DNA of 64,000 bases from Stomorhina lunata (Eukaryota; Arthropoda; Insecta; Diptera; Rhiniidae): the NCBI GenBank assembly GCA_933228675.1, contig OW121742.1, forward strand, positions 126,395,983-126,459,982. Direction: 5' to 3'. The position numbers were made by a program, and so were the translations under genes. Below the pieces are notes generated by a model. The model was given only the letters and a program-made list of their open reading frames with translations. It did not search any database and was not told the origin of the DNA. Below, one piece after another: positions 24,925 through 36,500 of this stretch; the stretch's first letter is position 1, and each line of letters starts with the position of its first letter.

Positions 24925-25295
24925 TACATAATTCCCACGACATTCCAATAAGAACAAGTAGTACTTCTACTTGTTCTTATTGGAATCGGGCAATAAGCTG
25001 CCCGATTCTATTTTTAGACTTTTTGAAAGGGATCTATGTTTTAAACGAACGGCATATGCATTAGATTGAAAAGGGGAGTGGCATCTTCACTCGGAGACCT
25101 TTGGGTCCATTGCACTAGTTAGAGAAGTTTTACATAGCCCAATACCCAATTACCAGTGGCTACCTGAGTTATGAGGTGAATCGTTTTGTTTTTTTTTTTT
25201 TTAATTTATTTTATCATGTGGGATCTGGCCAGGATCGAACTTGGGATCTCTGGTATGCTAGGCGGATGACTAACCTGCTATACCACGGCAGTTCA
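24925..25295 (-). mobile_element. tRNA-derived SINE (copy 1), inside the RNase H fragment
   Basis: The minus-strand head reads GCCGTGGTATAGCAGG...TTAGTCATCCGCC...AAGTTCGATCCTGGCC. This gives an A-box-like TGGTATAGCAGG and a B-box-like AGTTCGATCCT at tRNA spacing, followed by an unrelated body of about 290 bp. Copy 2 at 32.88-33.19 kb shares head and body, which proves an interspersed element rather than a tRNA gene. The insertion sits between the two RNase H blocks, flanked by similar GACTATATATGTG and GACTTATAAGTCG (a decayed duplication). It carries about 50 bp absent from copy 2 that resembles the 3' region of the host LINE. Confidence 0.85.
24942..25008. repeat. Two adjacent perfect hairpins in the SINE
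   Basis: The first has 20-bp arms (ATTCCAATAAGAACAAGTAG at 24942-24961 and its complement at 24967-24986) with a 5-nt loop. The second overlaps its edge: GAATCGGGCA (24983-24992) and TGCCCGATTC (24999-25008) with a 6-nt loop. Copy 2 of the SINE has only a short imperfect dyad here, so the perfect stems arose in this copy. Confidence 0.9.
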
Positions 25296-25671
25296 CATAT
25301 ATAGTCACCTCACTATTTTCAGCTATAGTATCCAGAATGAGCTCTGTAGCCTTCCATATGGCAAATATCTCTGCTAGAAGATTTCCTAATATTTTGTTGC
25401 CTCAGGATCAAGTACCGCAATCCAGTTTAGATCCATCTGTAAAGATCGAACTGCCTTTAAAAAGCACTGTTTGCCCCTTCCAGTCGGTTCTATCAGGGAT
25501 TACTACTTCTGGTGCTGGGCTAAACAGTAACTCCTCAACTAAATAGTCAGATCGTAGTAGGCCTGACTCCAAGCCCAAGGAGCCTGTTAAGCTCAGTATA
25601 CTGGTGTGTCCCGCATGCCTATATCTTAGTATACCCGACTCATACAGCCTTACTAGACTTCTGGTTGCCAT

Positions 25672-27264
25672 ACACTCTATAAAAATGTCAAGAGATGGCG
25701 ATAAATTTTTGCTATGATAAGATAATTTAGCGCAGAAGATACATCATTCAATTTTCTATCGAATATTAAGGATTTTGATAACTTATCTATATAATATTAA
25801 AGCTATCAATAACATTTCTATAAAAATTTAAAATTATACCTCTGAATTATTAAATAATTCGTTTTTCCCTCATAAATATTTGATTAAATACTGAAAAAGC
25901 TTCAGTTAACATAAAAAATAGAAATTTAAATAAAAAATCAACTTATTTAAGACCAGGTGGCAAAAAACAGGCAAAACATTTACCTCGGACAAAGGATACT
26001 TAAGTCGTAAACAAGATGAAAAAAATAAAAGATTTTTTCACTAAAGTTAACTTTAAAAGGCAGCAAAAGCAACAAGAAAAAAATAATTCAACTGAATAAA
26101 GCAGCTAGATATGGCGTTGTTGGATGGACAGGAGGAACATGCTACAACTCGAACAAGGAGCACATATTTCAACACACTTTTACATGCATATATACATACA
26201 TATTTAACCAGTAAAAATAAACAACCAGAAAAGGAACAGAGAGCACCAGCACCAATGTTGGCTAACATAGAAGAAGAAAGAAGGAAAAAACAACAAAAAC
26301 CTTAAACATCTGTGCTGCCAACCATTTTGGAATAGGACACAAACAAAAAAATATGAAACCAACAAAAAAAAAAACAATGAAGAAAGAAAGAAAAAAGAGT
26401 TGTGAACATGTTGTAAATTACTAAAGTGTACTTAACTCACTCGACAAAACTACAGCAGCAACAACAACGACAAGTACAAAGACTGCAACAGTAAACAGGA
26501 CAAAGTCAGCATAAGTAGCAACAACAACAAAAAACATATGGTTACAACTGTCAGTTTGTTATAAAGACCAGCAACAATAAACCAACAAACTTACAAATCA
26601 GCTACGAACAAACAACAAATAAAAACAAACTGACAGACGGACAGACAAAGAATGTTGAAAAGAATAATATCAAACAAAAAATTTTACAAAAAATCACTAA
26701 GAAAAACAGCAAAAACCAAAAAAGTACCAGTAGAGTTGAGTCCATAATGAATATGGATGGGAGTGAGTGAGTAAATAAGTGTGAGCCAAAGTAGCAGTGA
26801 GTAAGTAGTAGAAACACTGAAGTCTAGTCAGTATATAACACAACTGTTACAGACTGACACACAAATCCTTGCCACGTAAACATTTTAAAGTGAAAACAGC
26901 AGATTAATGTTTTATAAGAAACTTTTTGGTGTATAACCTGCAGAAATTATTGGACTACATGAACCGTTTTAAGTAAAAACGGTCCATGGTCCATGTTATG
27001 CACACATGGACCATGATGACTGATATTCGCAACACATGATTTAAAAAAATTCAACTATGGCAGCACTGTTACGCCATGTTTGTTTAATGTGTTTTCCGAA
27101 TGATTAAAATGTATTTTTCTTTTAATTAATTACCAATACTCAGGTGATGACTCCTACTTTTGTAATGCAAAATACGTTATGGGAAGTAGGATAGATGGAG
27201 TAGTGTTTGTGCACATTTGATTTGAATTTACCTTATTGCAACTGGCAAGAAAAACTTCTGCGGG
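25672..27264. other. No gene seen; simple (CAA)n-rich stretches
   Basis: No credible coding exon. CAA/ACAA-rich low-complexity sequence lies at about 26340-26660. At 26985-27015, CATGGTCCATG and CATGGACCATG form an 11-bp inverted repeat with a 9-nt loop. Just before it, ACCGTTTT and AAAACGGT (26963-26983) form a second small stem. Confidence 0.5.
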
Positions 27265-28445
27265 GAATTATGCATTTGTAGAAAATATTTCATATAAAAT
27301 TTTTCTAAGTAAAATTTTTCATATAAAATGTTTCTATTAAAAATTGTTCATATAAAATTTTTCTATATAAAATTTTCCTATATAAAATTTTTCTATACAA
27401 AATTTTTTATAGAAACTTTTTCATAGAAGATTTTTCTATAGAAAATTTTTCATAGAAAATTTTTCATAGAAAATTTTTGATAGAAAATTTTTGATAGAAA
27501 ATTTTTGATAGAAAATTTTTCATAGAAAATTTTTCATAGAAAATTTTTCATAGAAAATTTTCATAGAAAATTTTTCTATAGAAAATTTTTCATAGAAAAT
27601 TTTTCTACACAAAATATTTCATAGAAAATTTTTCTATACAAAATTTTTCATAGAAACTTTTTCCATAGAGATTTTTCATAGAAAATTTTTCTGTAGAAAA
27701 TTTTTCATAGAAAATTTTTCTAAAAAAAGTTTTTCATAGAAAATTTTTCTAAAGAAAATTTTTCTAAAGAAAATTTTTCATAGAAAATTTTTCTATAGAA
27801 AATTTTTCATAGAAAATTTTTCTATAGAAAATTTTTCACAGAAACTTCTTCTATAGAACATTTTTCATAGAAAATGTTTCTATAGAACATTTTTCATAGA
27901 AAATTTTCTAAAGAAAATTTTACTATAAAAAATCTTTCTATAGAAAATTTTTCATAGAAAATTTTGTAAAGAAAATTTTACTATAAAAACTTTTTCATAG
28001 AAAATTTTTCTATAGAAAATTTTTCATAGAAAATTTTTCATCATAGGAAAGTTTTCATAGAAAATTTTTCATAGGAAAGTTTTCTATATGGAAAATTTTT
28101 CATATAAAATTTTTCTATAGAAAATTTTTTATATAAAAAATTGTTTATATAAAATTTTTCTACAGAAAATTTTTATATAAAATTTTTCTGCAGAAAATTT
28201 TTCTATAGAAAAAAGTAGAAAATTTTTCTATAAAAATTTTTCATATAAAAATTTTTTATAGAAAATTTTTCATAAAAATTTTTCTACAGAAAATTTTTCT
28301 ATAACAAAAAATTTCTATAGAAAATTATTCATATAAAATTTTTAATATACATTTTTTTTTATAAAAAATTTTTTGTTTAACATTTTTCCATAACAAATTT
28401 TTTGTATAAAATGTTGCTTAAAAATACGTAGGTATAAAATTTTTC
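27265..28445. repeat. AT minisatellite, TTTTTCATAGAAAA/TTTTTCTATAGAAAA type
   Basis: Degenerate units of about 14-17 bp, often paired as alternating CATAGAAAATTTTT and CTATAGAAAATTTTT, run for 1.2 kb. They share the CTATAGAAAA core with the arrays at 8.8 and 46.9 kb but lack the ATCAAAAA half. Confidence 0.92.
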
Positions 28446-28890
28446 TATAAAAAAGTTATTGAGAACTTTTCTATAGAAATATAAAGTTATCGATAACTTT
28501 TCTTTAGAAATATAAAGTTATCGATAAATTTCCAATAGGAATAGAAAGTTATCGACAACTTTTCTATAGGAATAGAAAGTTATCGACAACTTTTCTATAG
28601 GAATAGAAAGTTATCGACAACTTTTATTGCTAACTTTTCTATAGGAATAGAAAGTTATCGATAACTTTTCTATAGAAATAGAAAGTTATCGATAACTTTT
28701 CTATAGAAATATAAAGTTATCGAAAACTTTTCTATAGAAATAGAAAGTTATCGATAACTTTTCTATAGGAATAGAAAGTTATCGATAACTTTTCTATAGG
28801 AATAGAAAGTTATCGATAACTTTTCTTTAGGAATAGAAAGTTATCGATAACTTTTCCATAGAAATATAAAGTTATCGATAACTTAGAAAT
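28446..28890. repeat. 31-bp repeat with clustered TATCGATA (DRE) sites
   Basis: About 13 units of roughly 31 bp follow the pattern AAAGTTATCGATAACTTT then TCTATAGGAATAG. AAAGTTATCGATAACTTT is an 18-nt palindrome. Nine units hold an exact TATCGATA, the element bound by DREF in Drosophila; BEAF-32 binds clustered CGATA. Three or four units have CGACA or CGAAA instead. The array ends about 1.56 kb before the start codon at 30448. Function is not shown: it could be only a minisatellite. Confidence 0.85.
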
Positions 28891-30447
28891 TTAAATATCT
28901 TGAACTAGTTCCATTGAATTATTTTAGTTAATTTTACTATTTTCGTTCACCCAAGTTTCTTTTGCATACCGAAATGTTTGCTGGTCATCGGGACAGACAT
29001 AATATGTAAGTAAGTCAGTTCGCTACTAGAAGTTACACTAAATAAAAATCCAATATTGTTAGTGTTTTGTGGGCCTGAGGCAGCAGCAATAAACCGGTTC
29101 AATGCGCACCAATCAAATGTGCGTAAAGTCGAAAGGGAGGCGGGCTCATTTCAGTCAACAATACAATGACTATACCACACTCTACTGTTACAACAGCAGC
29201 AGCAGCAGGAAAGAAGTCTTTTAAAAAGCAACAAAAATACAGACACAAACATACAAACACACACTTTTCATTCATACAATATTTTACCTTATATATGAGG
29301 AGGAAAAATACACACACACACAGCAGCACATAGTGCGGAACACTGTGTTTTAAGTCAGGGCGCATGAGTGATAAAATGGAATCAGTTTTAGTTTGTGAAG
29401 TATGTAGTCGTTGTTGTTGTTTTTGTTATAGTATTTGTTGTAGCATATGTTTGTGTTGAAATACATAAATGTACTTACTTTTCGAAAAAGAAAACAAGTC
29501 CTCGTGCCAACCAACAAAACTCGTTGTTGTTTGCAGTAGCAGCAGCAACAGCAACACTGGTAGCATTAACAAGTTTATAGATGAAAAAGCAAAAAGTTGG
29601 TTGAAAGTATTTAGCAGCAGCAGCAGCGTTGAAACAGCCAACATTTGGTTGGCATTAGTAGACACTTTAGTTTTGTACTGATTTTACGTACGTGCGGGTG
29701 TTGCTTCTCGCGTTCAACTCCGGGAGTCTATGAAAAATTAATCAAATAAAAAAAATTTATAAAAACAACAACAACAAAAAAGTGGAGTGATATAAAATAT
29801 TGAAAGAAAAAAAAAACAACAAAACGATTAAAGTAATTGCAAATTTAATTAACTTACTGCAACTCAACAACAACAACTACTACTACAACAACAACTGCTA
29901 CTATTCGTGTATCAGCAAAAGTAGCAATAAAACAAAATAGCAACAACTACTAACTAACTGCAGTTATCTTCAATTACTCTCCTTATACTATAGTACGATA
30001 TTATATTGTAGTTAGTAAATGACTGAGTGAGTAAGTGAATAAATGACTGACTGATCGCATGAATGAATGACTATTTCGATGGTTACTTGTCAAATTCACT
30101 AAAGAGTTATGTGCAGTAATTATATGCAATTGCCTGGCATTCGTGTTTAAGCGGTTTGACAATTGTGACAGGTCACGTGAGATTTAATTGAATATAAAAA
30201 AATTCAACTCAGAAAAATTTAAAAAAAAAATTAATTGTAAAATAAAAGAAAAATTAAAAAATTATATCACCCATTAAATATTTAAGAAAAAGTGCAAAAA
30301 AAGTGAAAATCGCTTAATTTTAAAAAAATATGAAATATTAAATAACTCCAATGATTTTTTAGTGCATTTTAACAAAAAAAAAAATTAAACAAATCGATTT
30401 TATTGCAAAATTTTGGCAATAATTTTTGTTACTTTAGTGTTTGTATT
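28891..30447 (+). promoter_or_regulatory. Probable promoter and 5' UTR region of the RNF220-like gene
   Basis: The region directly upstream of the start codon is rich in CAG/CAA-type trinucleotides (29195-29215, 29530-29560, 29615-29640, 29765-29960). This is common in fly 5' leaders and enhancers. An ATCAGTTTTAG at 29381 resembles an initiator and a TATAAAA lies at 29792, but neither is at a spacing that fixes a start site. Short frames on both strands here are translated trinucleotide repeats. The real transcription start, and whether a noncoding first exon exists, cannot be told from sequence alone. Confidence 0.4.
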
Positions 30448-30564
30448 ATGGAAAGTAACGCCTTTGGTAACAGTCATATACCTTCACAAGCATTGGTTGT
30501 TCTATCGGAGGCTGCTTCCGGATTGCATGAGGCCTTAAGAGGCCAACGTCCATTTCCTTCAAGG
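30448..30564 (+). CDS. Coding exon 1 (residues 1-39)
   Basis: ATG at 30448 (MESNAFGNSH...) is the first ATG of this frame; the frame is open upstream only to a TTG. The exon ends with AAGG|GTAAGT, a strong donor, in phase 0. The next exon begins LPDAKDLHNM. The link across the 19,013-bp intron is inferred from phase, splice-site quality and absence of a competing exon. It is the least certain join. Confidence 0.7.
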
Positions 30565-33500
30565 GTAAGTTTTTGTAAAAAATAAGCGACGGAATTTACA
30601 AAAATTTTAATAGAAACTTATTTTGTTTTAACTTAAGACAAAACCAAATTGAAATGAAAAAAAAAATATTTTTTGAAAATAAAAATAATTTAAGTTTTTT
30701 TCAAAAAGTATATAACTTGTTTTAATAACCAGCTACAAAAACAAAATGTATCTCAAACTAACGTCTGATATCTTAGTTATGTAGTAATGTATAATTCAAC
30801 TGCATATATTTGCATAATTAGCCTGAAATAAATTTATAATAACTTTATGTAATAAAAGGAATTAATTTTAATGTAACTAAAATTCCTTTAGAACCTAGTT
30901 TGTCATATGTATCTTTATTTTTCTATTATGAATAAGGGGTAAACATTTTAAATACCTTTAACAATTTTGTGTTTTAAAATTTTGATTATATTATATTAGA
31001 ATAATGTTCGAAGGACCACGAATAGTTTTTCAATCTAAAGAAGATATTAAAATACAGTATTACGAATAATACTAATAAGCTATCAAATAACTTGTGATAA
31101 AATTTTCCGACGGCGATGGACGCTTATAAAATTTCTCGGAAAAACTGTGTCAAACTAATTCTTGGATTACCGCTGGAGTTGGAACAAAATTCATTACTGT
31201 TAGGTTATTTTTCGATATTTCATAACATAGTTTTAAAGTGTGACGCCGACGGATTCTTATCGACGGCTAAGCTCCGCATGCTTTAATTAAATACCTCCAT
31301 TATAAGTTTTAACGATTTTTATAGGAACCTGGAATATTCTCGACTTCTTATATACATTATGTTATTTATTTTTTGTAGAAATTGGACTCGAACACTTAAA
31401 AAAAAATTTTGGAATATCAAAAATATTAATTTTTCGCGTTTTTTTTTTTTCAAATAGGCAAATTATAAACTTATTAACATACTTTTTGTTAATTTTAAAG
31501 TCCTATGCTGACTGCCAAAAATTTTTGATAAAAATTTAAGGCAATATAAGATATACAAAGGAGTTTCCCTTGGGTGGATCAAGTGTTTCTTTGATAATTT
31601 TCGATTTATTTTTAGTTCAGATCAAACATTAAAACATGACGCCGACGGATGATAAATACAGTCGACTTCTAAGCTTTACATTCATTAATCGTATAACTAC
31701 AGAACCAGTTTCAACGGGAAGTTTATCGATTTAATATGAGCGTTCTAATATTCAAATTTGTAAAAATTGGACTCGAGCATTTAAACGATTTCGATTTTTA
31801 ATTCAAATACCCAAAATACACCTTTGGCTTGTCTTCAAATCGGGGTATAAGGAAACATTTTAAGTCTATATAAGATATAGAATCGTTATATTTACATTCC
31901 GTTCAGAAATGTACTAATTCAAAGCCTTCTTATGGTCTAAAGTAGGTAGAAATTAAAAAAATATACATATCTATGTATATCATCCGCTAGTGTGACATTC
32001 TTCTGGGCGAATCATACAACTTCCATGCCGATCTTACTCAAGGAACCAACGGCGACTGTTTCAATTTCGTTGTCACTTCTCTGTGAAAGCTTCAAGGGTC
32101 TTAACAGAATCTGAACGAAGTTTGAGACTGCAATAAGTGGAGTTTTTATAAATTGCTACGAACTATTAAAACAGGAGATAAGATGATCCGAAAATGCATA
32201 ACATTTGTCTATATGTCAAATAACTTGTTCAATTTCAGATCATCCAGTTTTGAGGCGAGAGGTTCAACGCATTTTTCCTGAAAGTGTATCGACTGACTAT
32301 TATTCCCAAGATCAAGAGCAATAATTTGGTAAAAAAAACAATGTAGTTTATGTTTTGGTTTATATGGCGCTGAGACAAAACCGATATCTGGTGCATACGA
32401 CAAACCCACAATATTTACTCGTCATTTCAAAAACTACATATAGAGATTTCGAAAACTACATATATAAATATATAGTCAATCCAAATCTATACGTCAACCA
32501 GTTGTGGACTTATACCTTTTTGTTTTCAATGTTTGTCGGTTTAATTCGGTCTACTAGGTTTAGAGTTATCAACTTAAAGCTGAAAAATTCGAAATAATTG
32601 TTTATTAGAAGATCTACAAGAAACTTGTCTTTAAAATTTATATTTCTCAGTTTGCGAGTTAGTTTAACTCGACTAAATCGATTCCTTGATTTTGGAGTTA
32701 TAAACAAAAAACTTAAAAATCCGATAAATTTCTCTAATGGGTCCTTTAAAAGCCAATACATATGGTTTTCAAACAAACAAAGATTTAGAGATCTCTAGAG
32801 TTTAATTATCTGAGAAATTAATGTCCATATCTTTGCTTATCGGTCCAATTCAAATCAGTCGAATAGGGATATTTATATATATAATTCCCCGACAAAATTC
32901 CAATTGGAACAAGAGGTACTTCTCTCAGACAATGAGCTGCATCCGATTATATTTTTAGACTCATTGAAAGGGACCTACGTTTTAACGCCGACTCCGAACG
33001 GCAAATGCATTAGTTAGAGAAGTTTTATATAGCCTGATACTCAATAACCAATGGCTAGCTGAGTTATGAGGTGAACCGCCGCTTTTTTAAAAATTCATTT
33101 TTTTCAAGTGGGTCTGACCGGGGATTGAACTTGGACCTCTGGTATGCTAGGCGGATGACTTACCTGCTATACCACAGCGGTTTTGGATATATAATCTTTA
33201 TTGGGTCATTTAAAGAGTTTCTATCAAATGAAGATTATGATTTATCTAGAGATTATTTATTTGTGTGGTTTATGTCCATACGTTTGCTTATTGGTCCACT
33301 TCGGTTCAAACCAGTGTAATAGTTTTGGAGATATAAACAAAAGTCGAAAAATACCGAGACTTTTTTACTTATTTTTGCTTGTTTTTCAGAAGAAAAGAAT
33401 TATTTTTCAAATCCATATAATATAAAAATTTAAGTAACTGCCCAATTTTTGAAATTACCGATAATGTGATCACACTTATTTAAAATCCCAGGCAATTAAC

Positions 33501-36500
33501 ATCACAAAAATGTTGCTACTTAATTTGCTTAAAATGTTGGCAAAACATTTCTTTAAACCGCAAAAGTGATTTATTGATTAATTGCATAAAATATTTGCAA
33601 AAGTTGCAACTGAATTATAAAAAAAACAAACTAATTTAATGGGTGCTTTTTTTAGAGGTATAGAACTTCGAATTGAAATAAAACACAAGAAAATCGTTTT
33701 AATGTCCATCAATTTGGCTTTATTGGAAGGATAATTTTATGCCATTAATGTCTAAATATGATTTCGGGCATGTGGCCGCCGCGGCTGGCTCGAATAAAGC
33801 CAATTCTACAGGTTCAGTTTTCAACTACTTTATCGAGCATATGGGGCCGTATGTTGGCAATAACGCCACGAATGTTGGCTCATCGAATGTTTCCTTCAAT
33901 AAATCAATTGTGACGTGCGCTGTGTGGCATGTAGCGCCGTCTTGTTGGAACCACAACTCATCCACATTCATGCCATCCAACTGGGGAACAAAATAGTCGG
34001 TTATCATAGCTCTATACCGGTCTCCATTTATGGTAACTGACTCTCCAGCATTATTTCGGAAGAAGTATGGCCCAACTCCACCAGCCCATAGAGCACACCA
34101 AACAGTCAGTTTTTGTGGATGTAATGGCGTCTCAAGGGTCTCATGTGGATTCTCTTCACTCCAAATGCGGCAATTTTGCTTGTTGACGTAGCCATTCAAC
34201 CAAAAATGAGCCTCATCACTGAACAAAATTTTGCGATGAAAATCAGCATCGAGATCAATCTCATTTTCGGCCCATACACCAAAATCACGACGCATTGCAT
34301 GGTCTCGCGGCTTTAATTCTTGCACAAGCTGGATCTTGTAAGGTCGCAAGCCAAGATTTTTGCGCAAAATCTTCCGTAAAGTTGATGGACAAAGCTCCAA
34401 TTGCTGTGCACGGTGGCGAATCGATTCATTCGGGTCCTCTTCAACACTTTGCTCTACAGCGGCAATTGTTTCTTCGGTGCGCACTGTTCGACGTCGCTGC
34501 GGATGCGTATTATCACATAGAGTAAACGTAATTGTCGATCATAAAATGGACGGAGCTTGCGGTAAACTTCGCGAACTGAACTATTATTTTCGAAATAAAT
34601 TTGCACGATTTGCAAGCGTTGTTCTTTTGTCAACCTGTTCATCATGAAATGGCAAACCAAACTAAATATTAATCACTTGACAGCTGACAAAATGGCCGCC
34701 AGTTAAAACAAGTGATGAAAACTTAAAGTTCTATACCTCAATAAAAAACACCCGATATAATGTAAAATATGCAACATTTGTATACATTTGGAATTGTATT
34801 TATTTGGTTAACTGCTGCCGTTTTTTTTATACAACAAAATATTATTAATGATGGCCTAACGAGGTCTGTCAATGATTTTATAATCATCATCACCAACAAC
34901 ATCATCGGGGCACAAACCATTTTACAACCAACAAAATAAGCCATGTTGTATTATGGGCTGTTGTAAGGTAACTGGTGTTGCCAGTTTTTTATTATATTTG
35001 CAACAATGTAAACAAACAGTAGCTGTTTATAGTGCCTTTTCTTAGTATTTTGATGATTGTAGTGGACTTCACAGAGTTGCATTAAAATAGTCTTCACGCG
35101 TAGGTTTATATGAAATTAAATTCTAAGGCAAGAGGTTAAGACTTTATTATTTATTAAATATTAAATTATCTTAATCAACTGAATTTCTTCAAGTTAACAA
35201 AACTCTTACTTTCCTTAAACTCTTTTCTACTTGATATTATTAATTTCTAAAAATCCATTTTCCGACAATCTTTTCTGTTCGATCTACACTTTAAAGACAT
35301 ATTGTTGATGCCTTGTTTAACATATTTTCTCAATATTATAGAGATTTATTCATTCATTCCTGCCTCGTCTTCTCTTTTGTTAACTGAACAAATATTTTTC
35401 ATCATTTGTAGCATCAGCGTCATGATCATTGATCATGTTTTATGATGACACACCAAGAAGACCAGCAACTACTACCGGCCAACCAACCACTGGCTATAAC
35501 AATACGATCATCATAAAATGCGAGGAGCGAGAGGTGAAAAAGGAAGATACTGTTGAAGTTTTCAAAAGAAACAATCACACATAAGTCTATTCGTTTGAAA
35601 ACTTTAGCTGGAGTATCATAAATTGTCAAGAAACTGCAAAAATCTGCACACAATAGCGTTCAAATAGTGTTGTAAGATTTAGGATGGTTGACCGAGTCAA
35701 CGGGTCAGAAGTATTGGAATTATAGGTTTAAATATCCTAATAATTTTGGATTCATATGAGAAGATCTGGCAGGGGTTTTCGTTTTAAGACCGAGACATCC
35801 AATCTTTTAAATAGGCCTTCCAAACTTTGACAGTGATCTTCTTGACACTAGATCTGTTTCATTAGTAGAAAAAATCTCAATGGACGGATATAAAATTAGA
35901 TAATATGGTTGTTCCGTTAGGGAAACGTACCGTGATAAAAATCATCTTCAACGATAACACCAATGGTTAACATGATTGGTTATGAAAACAAACAAAATGG
36001 TCAAATTTGGAACTCTGGAAAACACATGAGATTCAAGAGCATCCAATGTTTCCCGGAAAAATCACAGTGTGGTGTGAATTTCGGTCTGGCAGCACTATTG
36101 GTTCATAATAACCAACTTAGATTGGTCTAAATCGGATGATGTAAACACCAACAAAACTTGGTTTCAATAGGGCGGCACTACGTACAACACAACTTTTGTC
36201 ACATTGGATAATCTACAAGAACGACTTGAGATCATGGTCATCTCGTTTGGAGGTGATGTTAATTGATTACTATGATCATGCGATTTGAACCCGTTAGAAC
36301 TATTTAAGTGGGGATTTCTTAAATCGCACATCCATATGAACTAAACAAAAACCCCAACGATCCTCATATCCAACATACTTCATCCATGCATTGGTCAAAT
36401 TGATCCTATTACATTAAATAGCCTATATTTACAACCTGTTAAGGTCAAAGGCCGAGCATATTTAAGAAATCCATGCGTGTCTATCTTGTGCGCATATTCT

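Larger units (their letters stand above)
24160..25671 (-). mobile_element. Non-LTR retrotransposon fragment with RNase H domain, split by a SINE
   Basis: On the minus strand, 25671-25300 encodes the start of an RNase H domain (SSIFTDGSKLDCGT, then LLAEIFAIWKATELIL). The frame resumes to the left of the SINE at about 24912 with VDSQAALKALRGHSITSK, followed by IPGHCDIADNEVADEVARQG near 24790-24730. The TDGS, DSQAAL and GHCDIADNEVAD blocks carry the RNase H metal-binding positions and are typical of Jockey/I/Loa-like ORF2 proteins. In-frame stops and frameshifts occur downstream. The 3' end near 24160-24230 has GGTCTCTGAGTGAAGG and an AACCTAACCTTA tail. The reverse transcriptase part is absent. 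Confidence 0.8.

Noticed and set aside
25220..25295. Possible tRNA gene on the minus strand
   Set aside because: Box-like motifs are present but the arms do not pair as a proper tRNA, and the same head plus a shared body occurs at 33.1 kb. It is a SINE head.
26053..26305. Frames at 26.05-26.3 kb on both strands
   Set aside because: No recognisable domain, overlapping opposite-strand frames, and CAA-rich simple sequence nearby.
29395..29681. Overlapping frames with Val, Leu or Ser/Asn runs on both strands
   Set aside because: Translated CAG/GTT trinucleotide stretches in the probable 5' region of the gene.
30403..30447. Extension of exon 1 upstream from a TTG
   Set aside because: TTG is an unlikely start in a fly gene when an ATG in the same frame follows at 30448.
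34295..34647. Plus-strand frames of 76 and 95 codons
   Set aside because: Antisense shadows of the minus-strand mariner transposase.
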